Below, piece by piece: positions 52,139-61,361 of a stretch of DNA of 64,000 bases. The DNA comes from Chitinophaga sp. sic0106. Its GTDB lineage: Bacteria > Bacteroidota > Bacteroidia > Chitinophagales > Chitinophagaceae. The stretch is from NCBI RefSeq assembly GCF_019219075.1, contig NZ_JAHUWJ010000006.1, positions 248,001-312,000 of the forward strand, given 5' to 3'. Every line of letters begins with the position of its first letter. Position 1 is the first letter of the stretch. The notes below the pieces were generated by a model. That model saw only the letters and a list, made by a program, of their open reading frames with translations. It did not search any database and was not told the DNA's origin. The translations under genes were made by a program, and so were the position numbers.

Positions 52139-53453
52139 GGGATAAATCAATATAATAATCACTCAAGGAAGGCACCGCGCCCAATTTCCCAGATTTATAA
52201 GCATTAAAAACAGATGAGGTATCTCTCACTACTGAACTGTCAAAATCACTTAGCGAATACAGATCGATACACCCATCCGGTTTTTTTTCGGTGAACCAAA
52301 TGACATCATCCCGGAGCATGTCTCTTTCCATCAGGAGTTCCCGGTAATGAGTAGTTGTTATCAATTGCGATCTGCTGGAATTGACCAGGAACAGGAGTAA
52401 GAAGTGCTTAACGAGATCAGGATGTAGGGAGGATTCCAATTCGTCAATAATGAAAATTTTAGTTTCGGTTAACATTTCGTGCAGTAGCCCACTGAACTGG
52501 AAATATCGCTTTGTGCCCTGGGATTCATCTGCGTAAGGAAGGCCGTATTGTATGTAATCGTTTCCCTGTTTAACGGAATGCTCAAAGTGAATATCGATGC
52601 CGTCTATTGTATCAATATCTTTAAGGTCAACACCCTTGCCTTTCTTTTTTTGATGCTCGTTAATGAGTATCAATAATTCTTTCAATTCATTGCCGATACT
52701 AGCATCCTTCTTTTCAACAAGAATATCCGTGATGCCAAAATCAGCCTTTTGCATAAACGACAGAATATTTCTTTTACTGGCGGTATTATTGTTCAATCGT
52801 CTACTAATGCTATCAAACAAATCCGTTTTTGGGGTGATGAGTTGGCTTAATACATCAATAAACCAGTCGGTAACTTCTCTCAGTTCAACAGAATCAATAT
52901 TTGTTTTCAGAAAGCCGCTCAAAACAGTTGCATTCCAAAGCGTATTTGTGACCAGGCTATCTTCTTCAGCTTTCTTTAACTTTATTTTACTGCCAAATTT
53001 GATGTGCGTTAATTGCTTAACCTCATCTGTACTTCTTGCAAATACTAATGCCTTTTTCGGTGTGAAATAGAACAGCTTTTCAGCAATTACCTGCTCTTTG
53101 ATTACACTTAGTTCGTAAAGGTATCGATGACCAGTACAGACAAAATTTAGCTCAAAAATTGTTGGAGCATTCCGTGATTCCTGGTCAAACAAGAACGGTT
53201 CAAAATCCAACTGTTCCTGCTTAAGTACCCTGGGAGTTATCGCTAATTGACGTAGGAAATCTAATCCCTCCAATAAGGTTGTTTTACCCGACCCATTTGC
53301 CCCGTACAGCATCCCTAGCTTGAGCAACTTTATGCCTTTTGCTGGCTCTGTTATATAGTATTTTTCAAGGCGATTTGAGTTTTCGGGCTCGAAACTGAGT
53401 GTTACCTTGTCCTTAAGACATTTGTAATTCTGTATGGAAAAGTTAATTATCAT
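52122..53453 (-). CDS. rloA: RloA/AbiLi-like AAA (OLD-type, ABC-like) ATPase
   Basis: The 443-residue cytoplasmic ATPase starts MIINFSIQNYKCLKDKVTLS, the beta strands of an SMC/OLD-type head. Walker A is GANGSGKT at 51-58, an ABC-like signature region is DESQGTKRYFQFSGLL near 310, and Walker B is IFIIDELESSLHP at about 333-345. TTTHYRELL further on is the H-loop region. The middle (about 130-300) is a helical insertion. The overlap with rloB shows coupling. By analogy with RloAB and AbiL, it would sense infection and control the RloB effector. Confidence 0.85.
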   Translation of the reverse strand: MIINFSIQNYKCLKDKVTLSFEPENSNRLEKYYITEPAKGIKLLKLGMLYGANGSGKTTLLEGLDFLRQLAITPRVLKQEQLDFEPFLFDQESRNAPTIFELNFVCTGHRYLYELSVIKEQVIAEKLFYFTPKKALVFARSTDEVKQLTHIKFGSKIKLKKAEEDSLVTNTLWNATVLSGFLKTNIDSVELREVTDWFIDVLSQLITPKTDLFDSISRRLNNNTASKRNILSFMQKADFGITDILVEKKDASIGNELKELLILINEHQKKKGKGVDLKDIDTIDGIDIHFEHSVKQGNDYIQYGLPYADESQGTKRYFQFSGLLHEMLTETKIFIIDELESSLHPDLVKHFLLLFLVNSSRSQLITTTHYRELLMERDMLRDDVIWFTEKKPDGCIDLYSLSDFDSSVVRDTSSVFNAYKSGKLGAVPSLSDYYIDLSHGKNK

Positions 53454-53472
53454 CAGTTTTCCTGCTTATTTA

Positions 53473-53493
53473 TGTAAGTGTCTTACAAAAATA
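53473..53493 (-). promoter_or_regulatory. Promoter -7 element overlapping a palindrome, upstream of rloA
   Basis: On the minus strand, TATTTTTG (53493-53486) matches TANNTTTG. The perfect 6-bp inverted repeat TGTAAG-TGT-CTTACA (53473-53487) touches it and extends over the expected transcription start, 20-35 bases before the start codon. A further TGCTTATT/AATAAGCA pair flanks it. This layout suits a repressor-binding site for autoregulation. Confidence 0.5.
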
Positions 53494-53533
53494 AGCAATA
53501 AACTTAAAAAATAAACGATAATAACTATATAAA

Positions 53534-53559
53534 GCCAGCCAGGTGTCATCCCGGCTGGC
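53534..53559 (-). terminator. Terminator of the alpha/beta hydrolase gene
   Basis: GCCAGCC (53534-53540) pairs with GGCTGGC (53553-53559), and the minus strand continues with TTTATATAG. It lies just after the hydrolase stop codon. Confidence 0.6.
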
Positions 53560-53571
53560 CCATCCCCCAAA

Positions 53572-54609
53572 CTATTCCCCCATCTTATCCGCTTCCACAA
53601 CCGCGTCCGCAAACTGCTGCGGCGCCTCCTGTGGTAAATTATGACCTATGCCCCCCGTCAGCTCTTTGTGCAAATACTTGCCGGTGAACTTATTCGCATA
53701 AGCACTTGCCGGCGGATGTGGCGCGCCATTGGCATCGCCTTCCAGCGTGATCGTAGGTATGGTGATGTTAGGTGCCTTTGCCAGTTTGGCTTCCAGCGCA
53801 TCGTACTTTGCCTCGCCAGTGGCCAGGCCCAGTCGCCAGCGGTAATTGTGGATCACGATGGCTACATGATCCTGGTTGTGGAATGCCGCACTGCTGCGAC
53901 TAAACGTAGCCTCGTCAAACTGCCATTGCGGGGATGCCAGCTTCCAGATCAGCTTCGCAAATTCATCGGTGTTTTTCGTGTAGCCGGCCTTACCACGATC
54001 GGTAGCAAAATAGAACTGGTACCACCATTGTAGTTCCGCTGCCGGCGGCAGCGGCGCAGCGCCCGACTGCTGGTTGCCTATCAGGTAGCCACTCACCGAT
54101 ACCAGCGCTTTGGTGCGTTCCGGCCACAGCGCAGCAATAATGTCTGCTGTTCTGGCACCCCAGTCGCAGCCACCCAAAATGGCTTTCTTAACATGTAAGG
54201 CATCCATGAAAGCGATAATGTCTGCTGCCACTACCGACTGCTGCCCGTTTCGCATCGTTTTGTCCGATAAAAAACGCGTACTGCCATAACCACGCAGGTA
54301 CGGTACCAGCACCCGGTAACCTTTGGCTACCAGCAAAGGGGTTACTTTTTCGTAGGTGTGAATATCATACGGCCATCCATGCAACAGGATCACCACCGGT
54401 CCATTGGCCGGTCCCTGGTCAATATAACCTACGTTCAATACGCCCGCGTCAATTTGTTTGACAGGACCAAAGGCATCGGCCGACTGTGCCGACACCACCG
54501 CGGGACTTGTTAATCCTAAAATGCCTACACTCATGGCAATGATTGATTTTTTCCATCGGGCCATACCACTGCGGCCACCGTTGCGGAGTTGATTCGACTT
54601 GTGTTTCAT
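53572..54609 (-). CDS. Exported alpha/beta hydrolase (epoxide hydrolase/haloalkane dehalogenase type)
   Basis: The 345-residue protein has an N-terminal positively charged segment and a hydrophobic stretch ending VVSAQS, which fits export. ATG 54564 (MARWKK) is an alternative start closer to the hydrophobic segment. Family signs are HGWP at 77-80 (oxyanion hole) and the nucleophile D149 in GGCDWGARTA, an Asp as in epoxide hydrolases and dehalogenases rather than Ser. The catalytic His near the end is in GGIGHNLPQEAPQ. The natural substrate is unknown. Confidence 0.85.
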   Translation of the reverse strand: MKHKSNQLRNGGRSGMARWKKSIIAMSVGILGLTSPAVVSAQSADAFGPVKQIDAGVLNVGYIDQGPANGPVVILLHGWPYDIHTYEKVTPLLVAKGYRVLVPYLRGYGSTRFLSDKTMRNGQQSVVAADIIAFMDALHVKKAILGGCDWGARTADIIAALWPERTKALVSVSGYLIGNQQSGAAPLPPAAELQWWYQFYFATDRGKAGYTKNTDEFAKLIWKLASPQWQFDEATFSRSSAAFHNQDHVAIVIHNYRWRLGLATGEAKYDALEAKLAKAPNITIPTITLEGDANGAPHPPASAYANKFTGKYLHKELTGGIGHNLPQEAPQQFADAVVEADKMGE

Positions 54610-54706
54610 AATTGATAGTTTTCACAATGGACTTGCTCGCCCGTTCATAAAAGGATACAGGCCTGTGGAGGAAAATGTTCGATTGCAGGAATAGGGGGTT
54701 AGTTCT

Positions 54707-55429
54707 TTAGTTTCGGCCCCTTTCTCCGGGGTATAGTTGCATCACCGGCACTGTTTGTACCACTTCTTTCGTAATTACATCAATGGCACTCAGCTTGCCA
54801 TAAAAGCCGGCACCAGTGTCTATATTCCACATATTACAAGCATGCATGGGCACATAGGAATCGTAATTGAGCGTAGGGGTATGGCCAACATATACTTCAT
54901 GAAATAGCTGTAGCTTTTTGGGTAAATACGCGGCTGCTCCGCCATCCATGGCGCGTGCCAGCTCCCATAAGGTGCGATCCTTCGTCAGCACGCCCGGGTC
55001 TTCCTCATACACAGGTCCGTTTACGGCGGTAAAACCACCATGGACATACAAACGGTTGGCGGCATCAATATGAAAATATTTCATGTTCCGGAAAAATTCA
55101 AGGTGCGCCAGTTTTTGCCGGCCAGAGTAACCGGCATAACTCCGGATCGTAGAATAACCGTGACCGGTAAGCCAGCGGGGATTCAGCGGCTGGCCCGTTA
55201 ACCACGACTCGCAATGTACATCATGATTGCCCTTGATAAATGTACAAGGCAGCTCATCGTTGAGGGCCATCAGCAGGTCAATTACCTGCGCGGATTCCGA
55301 CCAGCCGTCCACATAGTCGCCCAGGAATATGAGCTGGTCATTTGGGGCTGGTCGTAGTTTTTCCAGTAGTTGAATCAAAGCCTTTAGCCCGCCGTGAATA
55401 TCTCCAATCGCAATAATTCTGTTCGCCAT
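54707..55429 (-). CDS. Calcineurin-like metallophosphatase
   Basis: The 240-residue cytoplasmic enzyme has all metal-binding blocks of PPP-type phosphatases: GDIHG at the start, GDYVDGW, GNHDVH, and later VYVGHTP with the final His. It resembles bacterial serine/threonine phosphatases and diadenosine tetraphosphatases of the ApaH-like group. No kinase is adjacent. The specific substrate is open. Confidence 0.88.
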   Translation of the reverse strand: MANRIIAIGDIHGGLKALIQLLEKLRPAPNDQLIFLGDYVDGWSESAQVIDLLMALNDELPCTFIKGNHDVHCESWLTGQPLNPRWLTGHGYSTIRSYAGYSGRQKLAHLEFFRNMKYFHIDAANRLYVHGGFTAVNGPVYEEDPGVLTKDRTLWELARAMDGGAAAYLPKKLQLFHEVYVGHTPTLNYDSYVPMHACNMWNIDTGAGFYGKLSAIDVITKEVVQTVPVMQLYPGERGRN

Positions 55430-55488
55430 GACGATGTATTATCACATTAATTTATGGAGATTTTATGACATGCCGGTGCAAAATAAAA

Positions 55489-55513
55489 GGGTTACAGGCG
55501 CCGCCTGTAACCC
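55489..55513 (-). terminator. Terminator of the DUF4488 gene
   Basis: A perfect 11-bp stem GGGTTACAGGC/GCCTGTAACCC with a 3-base loop is followed on the minus strand by TTTTATTTTG. Confidence 0.75.
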
Positions 55514-55534
55514 TCGAAAAAATTATTGAAGGTG

Positions 55535-56239
55535 TTATTGTCTGGTCCATTCCTCATGAATAGGGGCTCCCTGTGAGCTCTTACCACTATGATCCCATTT
55601 GTTGCCACTTACAGCGCCTTTAAACTGCAAGCTGGCGCCGACGCGACTATGATCCCTGGAAAAGTATTCTAACTGCTCCGTATACACGCCGTTTTCGAAA
55701 GTATAGGTACCACCGCCGCTGCCAAAAAACTGACCGGTAGCGGTGTTGATAGCCACCCATTGAAATTTGCTGCCAGTCAGGATCTTGATGGTTTTGCGGT
55801 CGCCCGGCTTCATCGCATTCATGGTACCGTTAGCCTCCCGGCCGGTAATCTGCCAGAGGCCGGCCAGCTCGCCATTGCCATGATCGATGCGGGTCCAGCT
55901 GGTTTTACGGTCTCCGATAACAGTAACAAACTGGTCACCATCAAAGGTAACCCCAGCCTCTACTTTTTTGCCAACCTGGGTGCTGTCGGCCGTATTAAAC
56001 TCAATGGCCAACTCACCTGCCTCATTGCCGGTTCCCTGCCAGGTGCCGCCAAGAGTGGATTTAAAACCTTGTGCATTGTAGTGAGTGATAGAAAAATAAG
56101 TAGGTGTAACAAGTAAAATACTGGTTTCGCCTGCGTTCGTTGCGCCCCAGGCGCCAATCACAGGCGATTGGGCCTTAGCGGAAAACATACAGGCTACCGT
56201 GAGGCCTACGGCCAGGCATAAGTTAAACAGTGTCTTCAT
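55535..56239 (-). CDS. DUF4488 secreted protein
   Basis: The 234-residue protein has a signal peptide (LCLAVGLTVACMFSAKAQ). Two related lipocalin-like halves follow; the second contains the strongly conserved DUF4488 run FQWVAINTATGQFFGSGGGT, then YTEQLEYFSRDHSRVGASLQ. Such proteins are common in Bacteroidota and often stand near carbohydrate genes. Here it is divergent from the fucosidase gene. The function is unknown; ligand binding in the periplasm is a guess. Confidence 0.78.
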   Translation of the reverse strand: MKTLFNLCLAVGLTVACMFSAKAQSPVIGAWGATNAGETSILLVTPTYFSITHYNAQGFKSTLGGTWQGTGNEAGELAIEFNTADSTQVGKKVEAGVTFDGDQFVTVIGDRKTSWTRIDHGNGELAGLWQITGREANGTMNAMKPGDRKTIKILTGSKFQWVAINTATGQFFGSGGGTYTFENGVYTEQLEYFSRDHSRVGASLQFKGAVSGNKWDHSGKSSQGAPIHEEWTRQ

Positions 56240-56355
56240 ATTTTGGTGGATTTATCTTAAAGTTATAGTGTATGCCGCGCAATTGCTAGTAATTTCCGGA
56301 TTAATTTTTTTGATGAGTGGTAGTCAATTATTTAGTATTACTACACAAAAGGATA

Positions 56356-56363
56356 TATTTTTG
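56356..56363 (+). promoter_or_regulatory. Candidate -7 element of the fucosidase gene
   Basis: TATTTTTG matches TANNTTTG, 53 bases before ATG 56416; TTTA lies 21 bases upstream at 56331 as a weak -33. Confidence 0.4.
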
Positions 56364-56415
56364 AAACTCGCAGTAAGTGAACAATGAAAATAACTGCGCC
56401 TATAAATTACAGATC

Positions 56416-57998
56416 ATGCGTAGCACACTATTCCTATTTTTCGCGTTATGGACGCAGCTTTCCTTTGCCCAGCAAAAAGACCTCAGCTGGCAGGAACTCC
56501 GCAACCAGTATCAGTTCCCGACATGGTACACCGAAGCACGGTTCGGGATATGGGTACACTGGGGAGCTCAGGCACAGCCCGATAGCGGCGGCGGCTGGTA
56601 TGCCCGCCACATGTACATGGCCAATGTTGGCGATGAACAGTGGGGGAAGAATGCCTACCAATATCAGCTGAATCATTACGGACATCCGTCAGAAGCAGGC
56701 TTTAAAGAAGTGATCCACGCCTGGAAGGCCGATAAGCTGGATACAGATGCCTCCTGAAATATTTTAAATCCATCGGTGCTAAATATTTTGTGGCACTGGC
56801 TAACCACCACGATCATTTCGACAACTTCGCTTCTACCTACCATCCCTGGAACTCCGTGAATGTAGGCCCTAAGAAAGACCTGATCGGTATGTTCAGCAAG
56901 TCCGCCAAAAAAATAGGTATGCCCTTCGGCGTTAGTTCCCACGATGATCGCTATCTCAGCTGGTGGCTACCCGCATTTGGCGCAGATTCCGCCGGTCCTA
57001 AACGCGGCGTGCCATACGATGGTAACCTCACTAAAGCTGACGGTAAAGGTAAATGGTGGGAGGGACTTGATCCTGCCGATCTTTACGGCCTGCCTCCCGC
57101 CAAACGTACGCCTGAATGGATCGAAAGCGTAAAGAAAACGTGGGTGAAACGCCACGTAGAGTTGGTGGAAAAATATGATGTAGACATGCTCTGGTTCGAT
57201 GGATACGGCTTTCCATACGGCAACTACGGTAAGGAAATGTGTACCGAATTCTATAACTATAAATTGAAAAAGAACGGAAAGATAAACGCCGTTATCGCAG
57301 GCAAATTTCACGGTAAGGAGTCCAGCATAGCCGAAGATATTGAAAGGGGAGGAGCTACCGAAATCCTCGATTATCCATGGCAAGGCACGCTGACCTTCAG
57401 CGACTGGTTTCATAAAACGGAACGGCCGCTGCGACATAATGCCCGCACCGTCATTGAATCACTCACAGACATTATCAGCAAAAACGGTAACCTGCTCCTA
57501 AACGTGGAACTCTATCCTGACGGGCGTATCCCTGCAGATCAAAAGCTGATCCTCGATTCCATTGGCCGCTGGATAAACCGCAATGCAGAAGCGATTTATG
57601 CTACTAAAGCCTGGAAAATTTATGGCGATAATATCGGTGGCCATAAAGAAGAAAAGAATATGGATAATGCCGACCTGGAAGCCGCTAAAAAACAAAAAAG
57701 CCATGACTTTAATGAGCGCACTATCGCCAGTGCGGCCTATCCTCACGACGAAGTGCGGTTTACCACCAAAGGCAATACCCTTTATGTTTTTGTGTTAAAC
57801 CCCGGTGCAGGTAAAGTGGAACTAAACACCCTTGCTGCTGGCTCGAAATATGGCGTAAAAAAGATCAACGCCATTCAATTGTTAGGTAGTAAACAGCGGG
57901 TGCAGTATACGCAGGATGAGAAAAGCCTGACGCTAAATATTCCCGAAGCTAATACCATGGCGCATACACTGGTGTTTAAAATAACAGGTGCCCTGTAA
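56416..57998 (+). pseudogene. GH29 alpha-L-fucosidase with a one-base frameshift
   Basis: The first frame, from ATG 56416, has a signal peptide (LFLFFALWTQLSFAQ) and the GH29 opening WYTEARFGIWVHWGAQ, then ends at TGA 56755 after DKLDTDAS. In the next frame from about 56751 the protein continues without a gap as LLKYFKSIGAKYFVALANHH and runs to 57998, with DVDMLWFDGYG holding the expected Asp nucleophile. Loss of one C in DTDA-LLKYF (CCC to CC near 56750) explains everything. All other parts are intact, so this is either a recent mutation or a sequencing error in the C-run. If intact it would release alpha-L-fucose in the periplasm. Confidence 0.88.
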
Positions 57999-58008
57999 TC
58001 AGTTCACC

Positions 58009-58056
58009 ATGAAACGGTGGTGTACCGCCATTTACCACCGTTTCATTTTATTATTT
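58009..58056 (+). terminator. Terminator of the fucosidase gene
   Basis: A perfect 12-bp stem ATGAAACGGTGG/CCACCGTTTCAT is followed by TTTATTATTTTTTTT. The rest of the gap to 58287 is AT/TC-rich with no gene. Confidence 0.85.
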
Positions 58057-58287
58057 TTTTTTAATTTTTTTAGAGAGAAATTAGTGTCTCCCTGAAAAAT
58101 TTTCAGTTACTGCTTTATTAATACCAGGACAACCGGCCTGTTTACCCGTTTCACCTTCTTTCGCAGTTTACCCCTTTACATACCTTTCACCATATTTTTC
58201 CGTATTTCATAAATCTTTCTCCCGTTTCCATAAACACTAAAATTTGGTATCGCCGATTTTTGCAGTTTTACTTACGAAACCTGTAGC

Positions 58288-60723
58288 ATGTTGAACGGAA
58301 ACCTAATAGCCCTGTATTTTTTTAGTTTTATACCTATAGCCAGCTTTGCACAAACTAACTCAGGCGGCTATACGATCAAAGGCGTAATAGCAGATGCCAC
58401 CACCCGCCAGCCAGTGCCCTATGCCACTATAGGCATTACCAATGAGCAGCAGATGTCGCTCAGCGCCGCCTATTCCGGCGAAAACGGTACTTTCCGCCTG
58501 CAGCTGCACCAACGCAGTGCCTTGCTGGTAATTGTTACCTCCGTAGGCTATAAAAAGCTGATTACGCCAATCAGTACCGTTAATGGAAAAGAGCTGTATG
58601 CCATAGATACGTTGTTTCTACAGTCCTCCACACAGGACCTGGGAGAAGTGGAGGTGATTGCCCGCAAGCAGCTGGTGGAGCAGAAACCAGGCATGCTGGT
58701 GTTTAACGTAGAAAATGATATCAGTCTCAAAGGCGGTACCGCTGCTGATGTATTGCGCAAGGCGCCAGCCCTAAACGTAGACCCCCAGGGCAACGTATCC
58801 ATGCGGGGAAGCAGCACCCTGAAAATTCTCATCAATGGTAAGTTCTCCGGACAAATTGCCCGCAGCCCCGCAGATGCGCTGAACATGATTCCCGCCAGTA
58901 TCATCAAATCGGTAGAAATCATTACTTCTCCCTCTGCCAAATATGATGCTGAAGGGGCCGGTGGGGTAATCAATATCATCACCAAAAAAGGGCAGGACAG
59001 CTTCAGCGGCGCCCTGGAAGTTACCGCCAGCAACTGGGAACAGGCCCTCAACCCACGTATCTCCTTTTCCAACGATAAATGGAATATGAGCGCCTATGCA
59101 CATATTCACCGCCTCCGCTCCAAATCTGTTGCCAGTATGGAAAGAACTGCCTTTGCAGCAGATGGGAAACCGGAATCTATCACCCAACAGGATAATACCA
59201 AAGACAACATCATGCCACACGGTTCCGGTGAGTTCACCCTCGGCTTCACCCCGGATTCCGTCAGCGAATTTAGTCTCAATGTAAACACCTGGATTGAAAA
59301 CTGGCCCGGCAGCTATAACCAAACCAGCCGTATCTATAATGCCGCCGGCATACTAACAGACGAGTATGCGCAGCAGGTAAAAAATAAGGAGCGCTTCATC
59401 GGTACCGACATTGCCCTGGGCTACAACCGCCGCCTGCGGCAGCCCGGACAGGAAATAACGTTGCTGGCGCAATACAGTCCCGGTAAGGAAACCAAAGGCT
59501 ATACGAATAGTCAGACCGCCGGCCACGAGCTGCGCTACAAAGAAATCAATGAAGGCATCACCTATAATCACGAATGGACCTTCCAGGCGGATTACACACA
59601 ACCACTCACCATTGATGGCAAATACCTGATGGAAGGAGGCGTGAAGTCTATTTTCCGCAACGCCGATAACCGTTACAACGTTTGGGCAGCAGAAGCTCCT
59701 GCCATCCCTGAATGGGTAGCCGCCCGCTCTGATAATTTCGTATATGCGCAACAGGTAGTAGCCGGTTACCTGCTCCTGAAAATGAAACTGCCTCGTAACT
59801 GGTACGCGGAAGCAGGAGCAAGGATGGAACATACGGATATTAATGGCACCTTCCACCGCGCCGGCACCAGCTTTAGGAATGATTTCCTGAACCTGATACC
59901 CACCGCATCTCTCACAAAAAAACTAACGGAAGAGCATACACTAACGGGTAGCTACACCAAACGCCTCACCCGGCCCTACATCTGGGACCTGAACCCCAAT
60001 GCGGATGCCAGTGACCCGCGTAATATCTCTACCGGTAACCCGGCCCTGCTGCCTGAAAACATGCACCAGGGTGAACTAACCTACAGCTGGACGGCTAATT
60101 CGGGCTTCTTCCTCAACGCTGCTGCGTTTCTGAAGCAAACCGATAATTCCATCATTGAGCTCACTACGGTGGATGCTGCCGGAATCGCCACTACCCGCAA
60201 GGAAAACCTGGCAGGTAACCAGCAATATGGAGTGAACCTGAGCAGCGCGTTCAGCCTGGTGAAAAACTGGAATGTAAATACTAACCTGAACATCAATCAC
60301 CTCGATTTCAACAGCTCCGCACTGATGATCGTTAACACCGGCTGGGCCACTGATATCAATATCAACACCAGTTATAAACTGCCGGGAAACTTTGCGGTGC
60401 AGGCTTTCGGGGAATATAATACCCGGATAGTAACGCTGCAGGGCTATAAAACCAGCCGTTACTACTATAGCTTCTCCGCAAAAAAGGAATTGAAAGAAAG
60501 CAGGATGACCATCACCGTGGCTGCTATCAATCCGTTTAATAAAACAATTGCACAGGCAGAGGTGATGCAGGCCACGTCGTTCCTGTCTAAACAAAGTAAC
60601 GGATATTATAACCAGGCGCTCAAGATCACGTTGAACTGGGAGTTCGGATCTATGTTTGAACAAAAGAAAGGAAAGCAACTGAAGGTCAATAACGATGATG
60701 TTAGTAAGCAATCCAAAGGATAA
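58288..60723 (+). CDS. TonB-dependent receptor-like outer-membrane protein with N-terminal carboxypeptidase-like domain
   Basis: The 811-residue protein has a signal peptide (about 1-21), a carboxypeptidase-regulatory-like beta domain (about 28-110, YTIKGVIADATTRQPVPYAT), a plug domain (about 125-230, GTAADVLRKAPALNVDPQGN and SPSAKYDAEGAGGVINIITK), and a barrel of the outer-membrane protein beta-barrel family (OMP_b-brl_3 type). There is no SusD partner, and the barrel type differs from SusC, so it is not a polysaccharide-utilisation receptor in the usual sense. The C-terminal end is charged (KQLKVNNDDVSKQSKG) and lacks the usual terminal aromatic residue. Cargo unknown. Confidence 0.85.
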   Translation: MLNGNLIALYFFSFIPIASFAQTNSGGYTIKGVIADATTRQPVPYATIGITNEQQMSLSAAYSGENGTFRLQLHQRSALLVIVTSVGYKKLITPISTVNGKELYAIDTLFLQSSTQDLGEVEVIARKQLVEQKPGMLVFNVENDISLKGGTAADVLRKAPALNVDPQGNVSMRGSSTLKILINGKFSGQIARSPADALNMIPASIIKSVEIITSPSAKYDAEGAGGVINIITKKGQDSFSGALEVTASNWEQALNPRISFSNDKWNMSAYAHIHRLRSKSVASMERTAFAADGKPESITQQDNTKDNIMPHGSGEFTLGFTPDSVSEFSLNVNTWIENWPGSYNQTSRIYNAAGILTDEYAQQVKNKERFIGTDIALGYNRRLRQPGQEITLLAQYSPGKETKGYTNSQTAGHELRYKEINEGITYNHEWTFQADYTQPLTIDGKYLMEGGVKSIFRNADNRYNVWAAEAPAIPEWVAARSDNFVYAQQVVAGYLLLKMKLPRNWYAEAGARMEHTDINGTFHRAGTSFRNDFLNLIPTASLTKKLTEEHTLTGSYTKRLTRPYIWDLNPNADASDPRNISTGNPALLPENMHQGELTYSWTANSGFFLNAAAFLKQTDNSIIELTTVDAAGIATTRKENLAGNQQYGVNLSSAFSLVKNWNVNTNLNINHLDFNSSALMIVNTGWATDININTSYKLPGNFAVQAFGEYNTRIVTLQGYKTSRYYYSFSAKKELKESRMTITVAAINPFNKTIAQAEVMQATSFLSKQSNGYYNQALKITLNWEFGSMFEQKKGKQLKVNNDDVSKQSKG

Positions 60724-60733
60724 TTTTTTACAG

Positions 60734-60758
60734 ATCTCCGGGCCGGCGGCCCGGAGAT
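60734..60758. repeat. Triloop hairpin between convergent genes
   Basis: ATCTCCGGGCC pairs with GGCCCGGAGAT around a GGC loop, 11 bases after the receptor stop and 11 bases before the stop of the next gene. There is no strong T-run on either side. Confidence 0.6.
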
Positions 60759-60769
60759 AACCTGGTTAT

Positions 60770-61207
60770 CTAAAAAAAGATATCTACGTAATCCACTACG
60801 TTATTCCCTTCACAGTTATCCATCTCCTGTAGCCGCCAGTATTTGCGTGCTCCTTTCGACAGGAAATGATAAGTCCCGGTTTTCTCACATACCTCCCCAT
60901 TATTTACATTGCTGTAACGGGTACGGATAGTCCCGTTAAATAGCAGCTCTGCCGGCGATGTTTGGGTGATGGTACCATCAATGGTCACGAAATCTTTTTT
61001 ATCATCACTATACTGATCTCCTTTTACGGCAAAGGTGCCGTCAGCATTTTTAGTGATGGCGATTTTGCCCGGTACATCCCAGCTGATCCACTGTAAGGTG
61101 AAATTGTGTTTGCCTGGTGTCAGGGTTTTTCCGGGTGCCGGTTGCGCAAAAGCACCCGTGGCTACAAACAGGGTACAGAAAATTGTAAGGACGTTTTTCC
61201 AATTCAT
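60770..61207 (-). CDS. Small secreted protein of unknown function
   Basis: The 145-residue product has a signal peptide (VLTIFCTLFVATGAFAQ). A beta-rich domain follows with GKHNFTLQWISWDVPGKIAI, VKGDQYSDDKKDFVTIDGTI and a Cys pair (EVCEKTGTY, EMDNCEGNN) that could form a disulfide. I recognise no family by name. It stands alone on the minus strand with a possible -7 element at 61236-61243. Confidence 0.65.
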   Translation of the reverse strand: MNWKNVLTIFCTLFVATGAFAQPAPGKTLTPGKHNFTLQWISWDVPGKIAITKNADGTFAVKGDQYSDDKKDFVTIDGTITQTSPAELLFNGTIRTRYSNVNNGEVCEKTGTYHFLSKGARKYWRLQEMDNCEGNNVVDYVDIFF

Positions 61208-61235
61208 ATGCGGTTAATTTTTAAAGCATGGATGG

Positions 61236-61243
61236 CAAAGGTA
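61236..61243 (-). promoter_or_regulatory. Candidate -7 element of the small secreted-protein gene
   Basis: On the minus strand the bases read TACCTTTG (TANNTTTG), 29 bases before the start codon at 61207. No -33 element is clear. Confidence 0.35.
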
Positions 61244-61361
61244 GGAATTATGCAGCAGCTTAATTGTGCGGTTGTTAACGCAATAGGCACCAACGGATTC
61301 GATGGTAGGGATGAGGTACTGGATCAGTGGGTGGAATACAATGGTGCCAGCAGATTAAATA

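Noticed and set aside
58288..60723. SusC-type receptor of a polysaccharide-utilisation locus
   Set aside because: No SusD gene is adjacent and the barrel type is different; the GH29 gene upstream has its own terminator.
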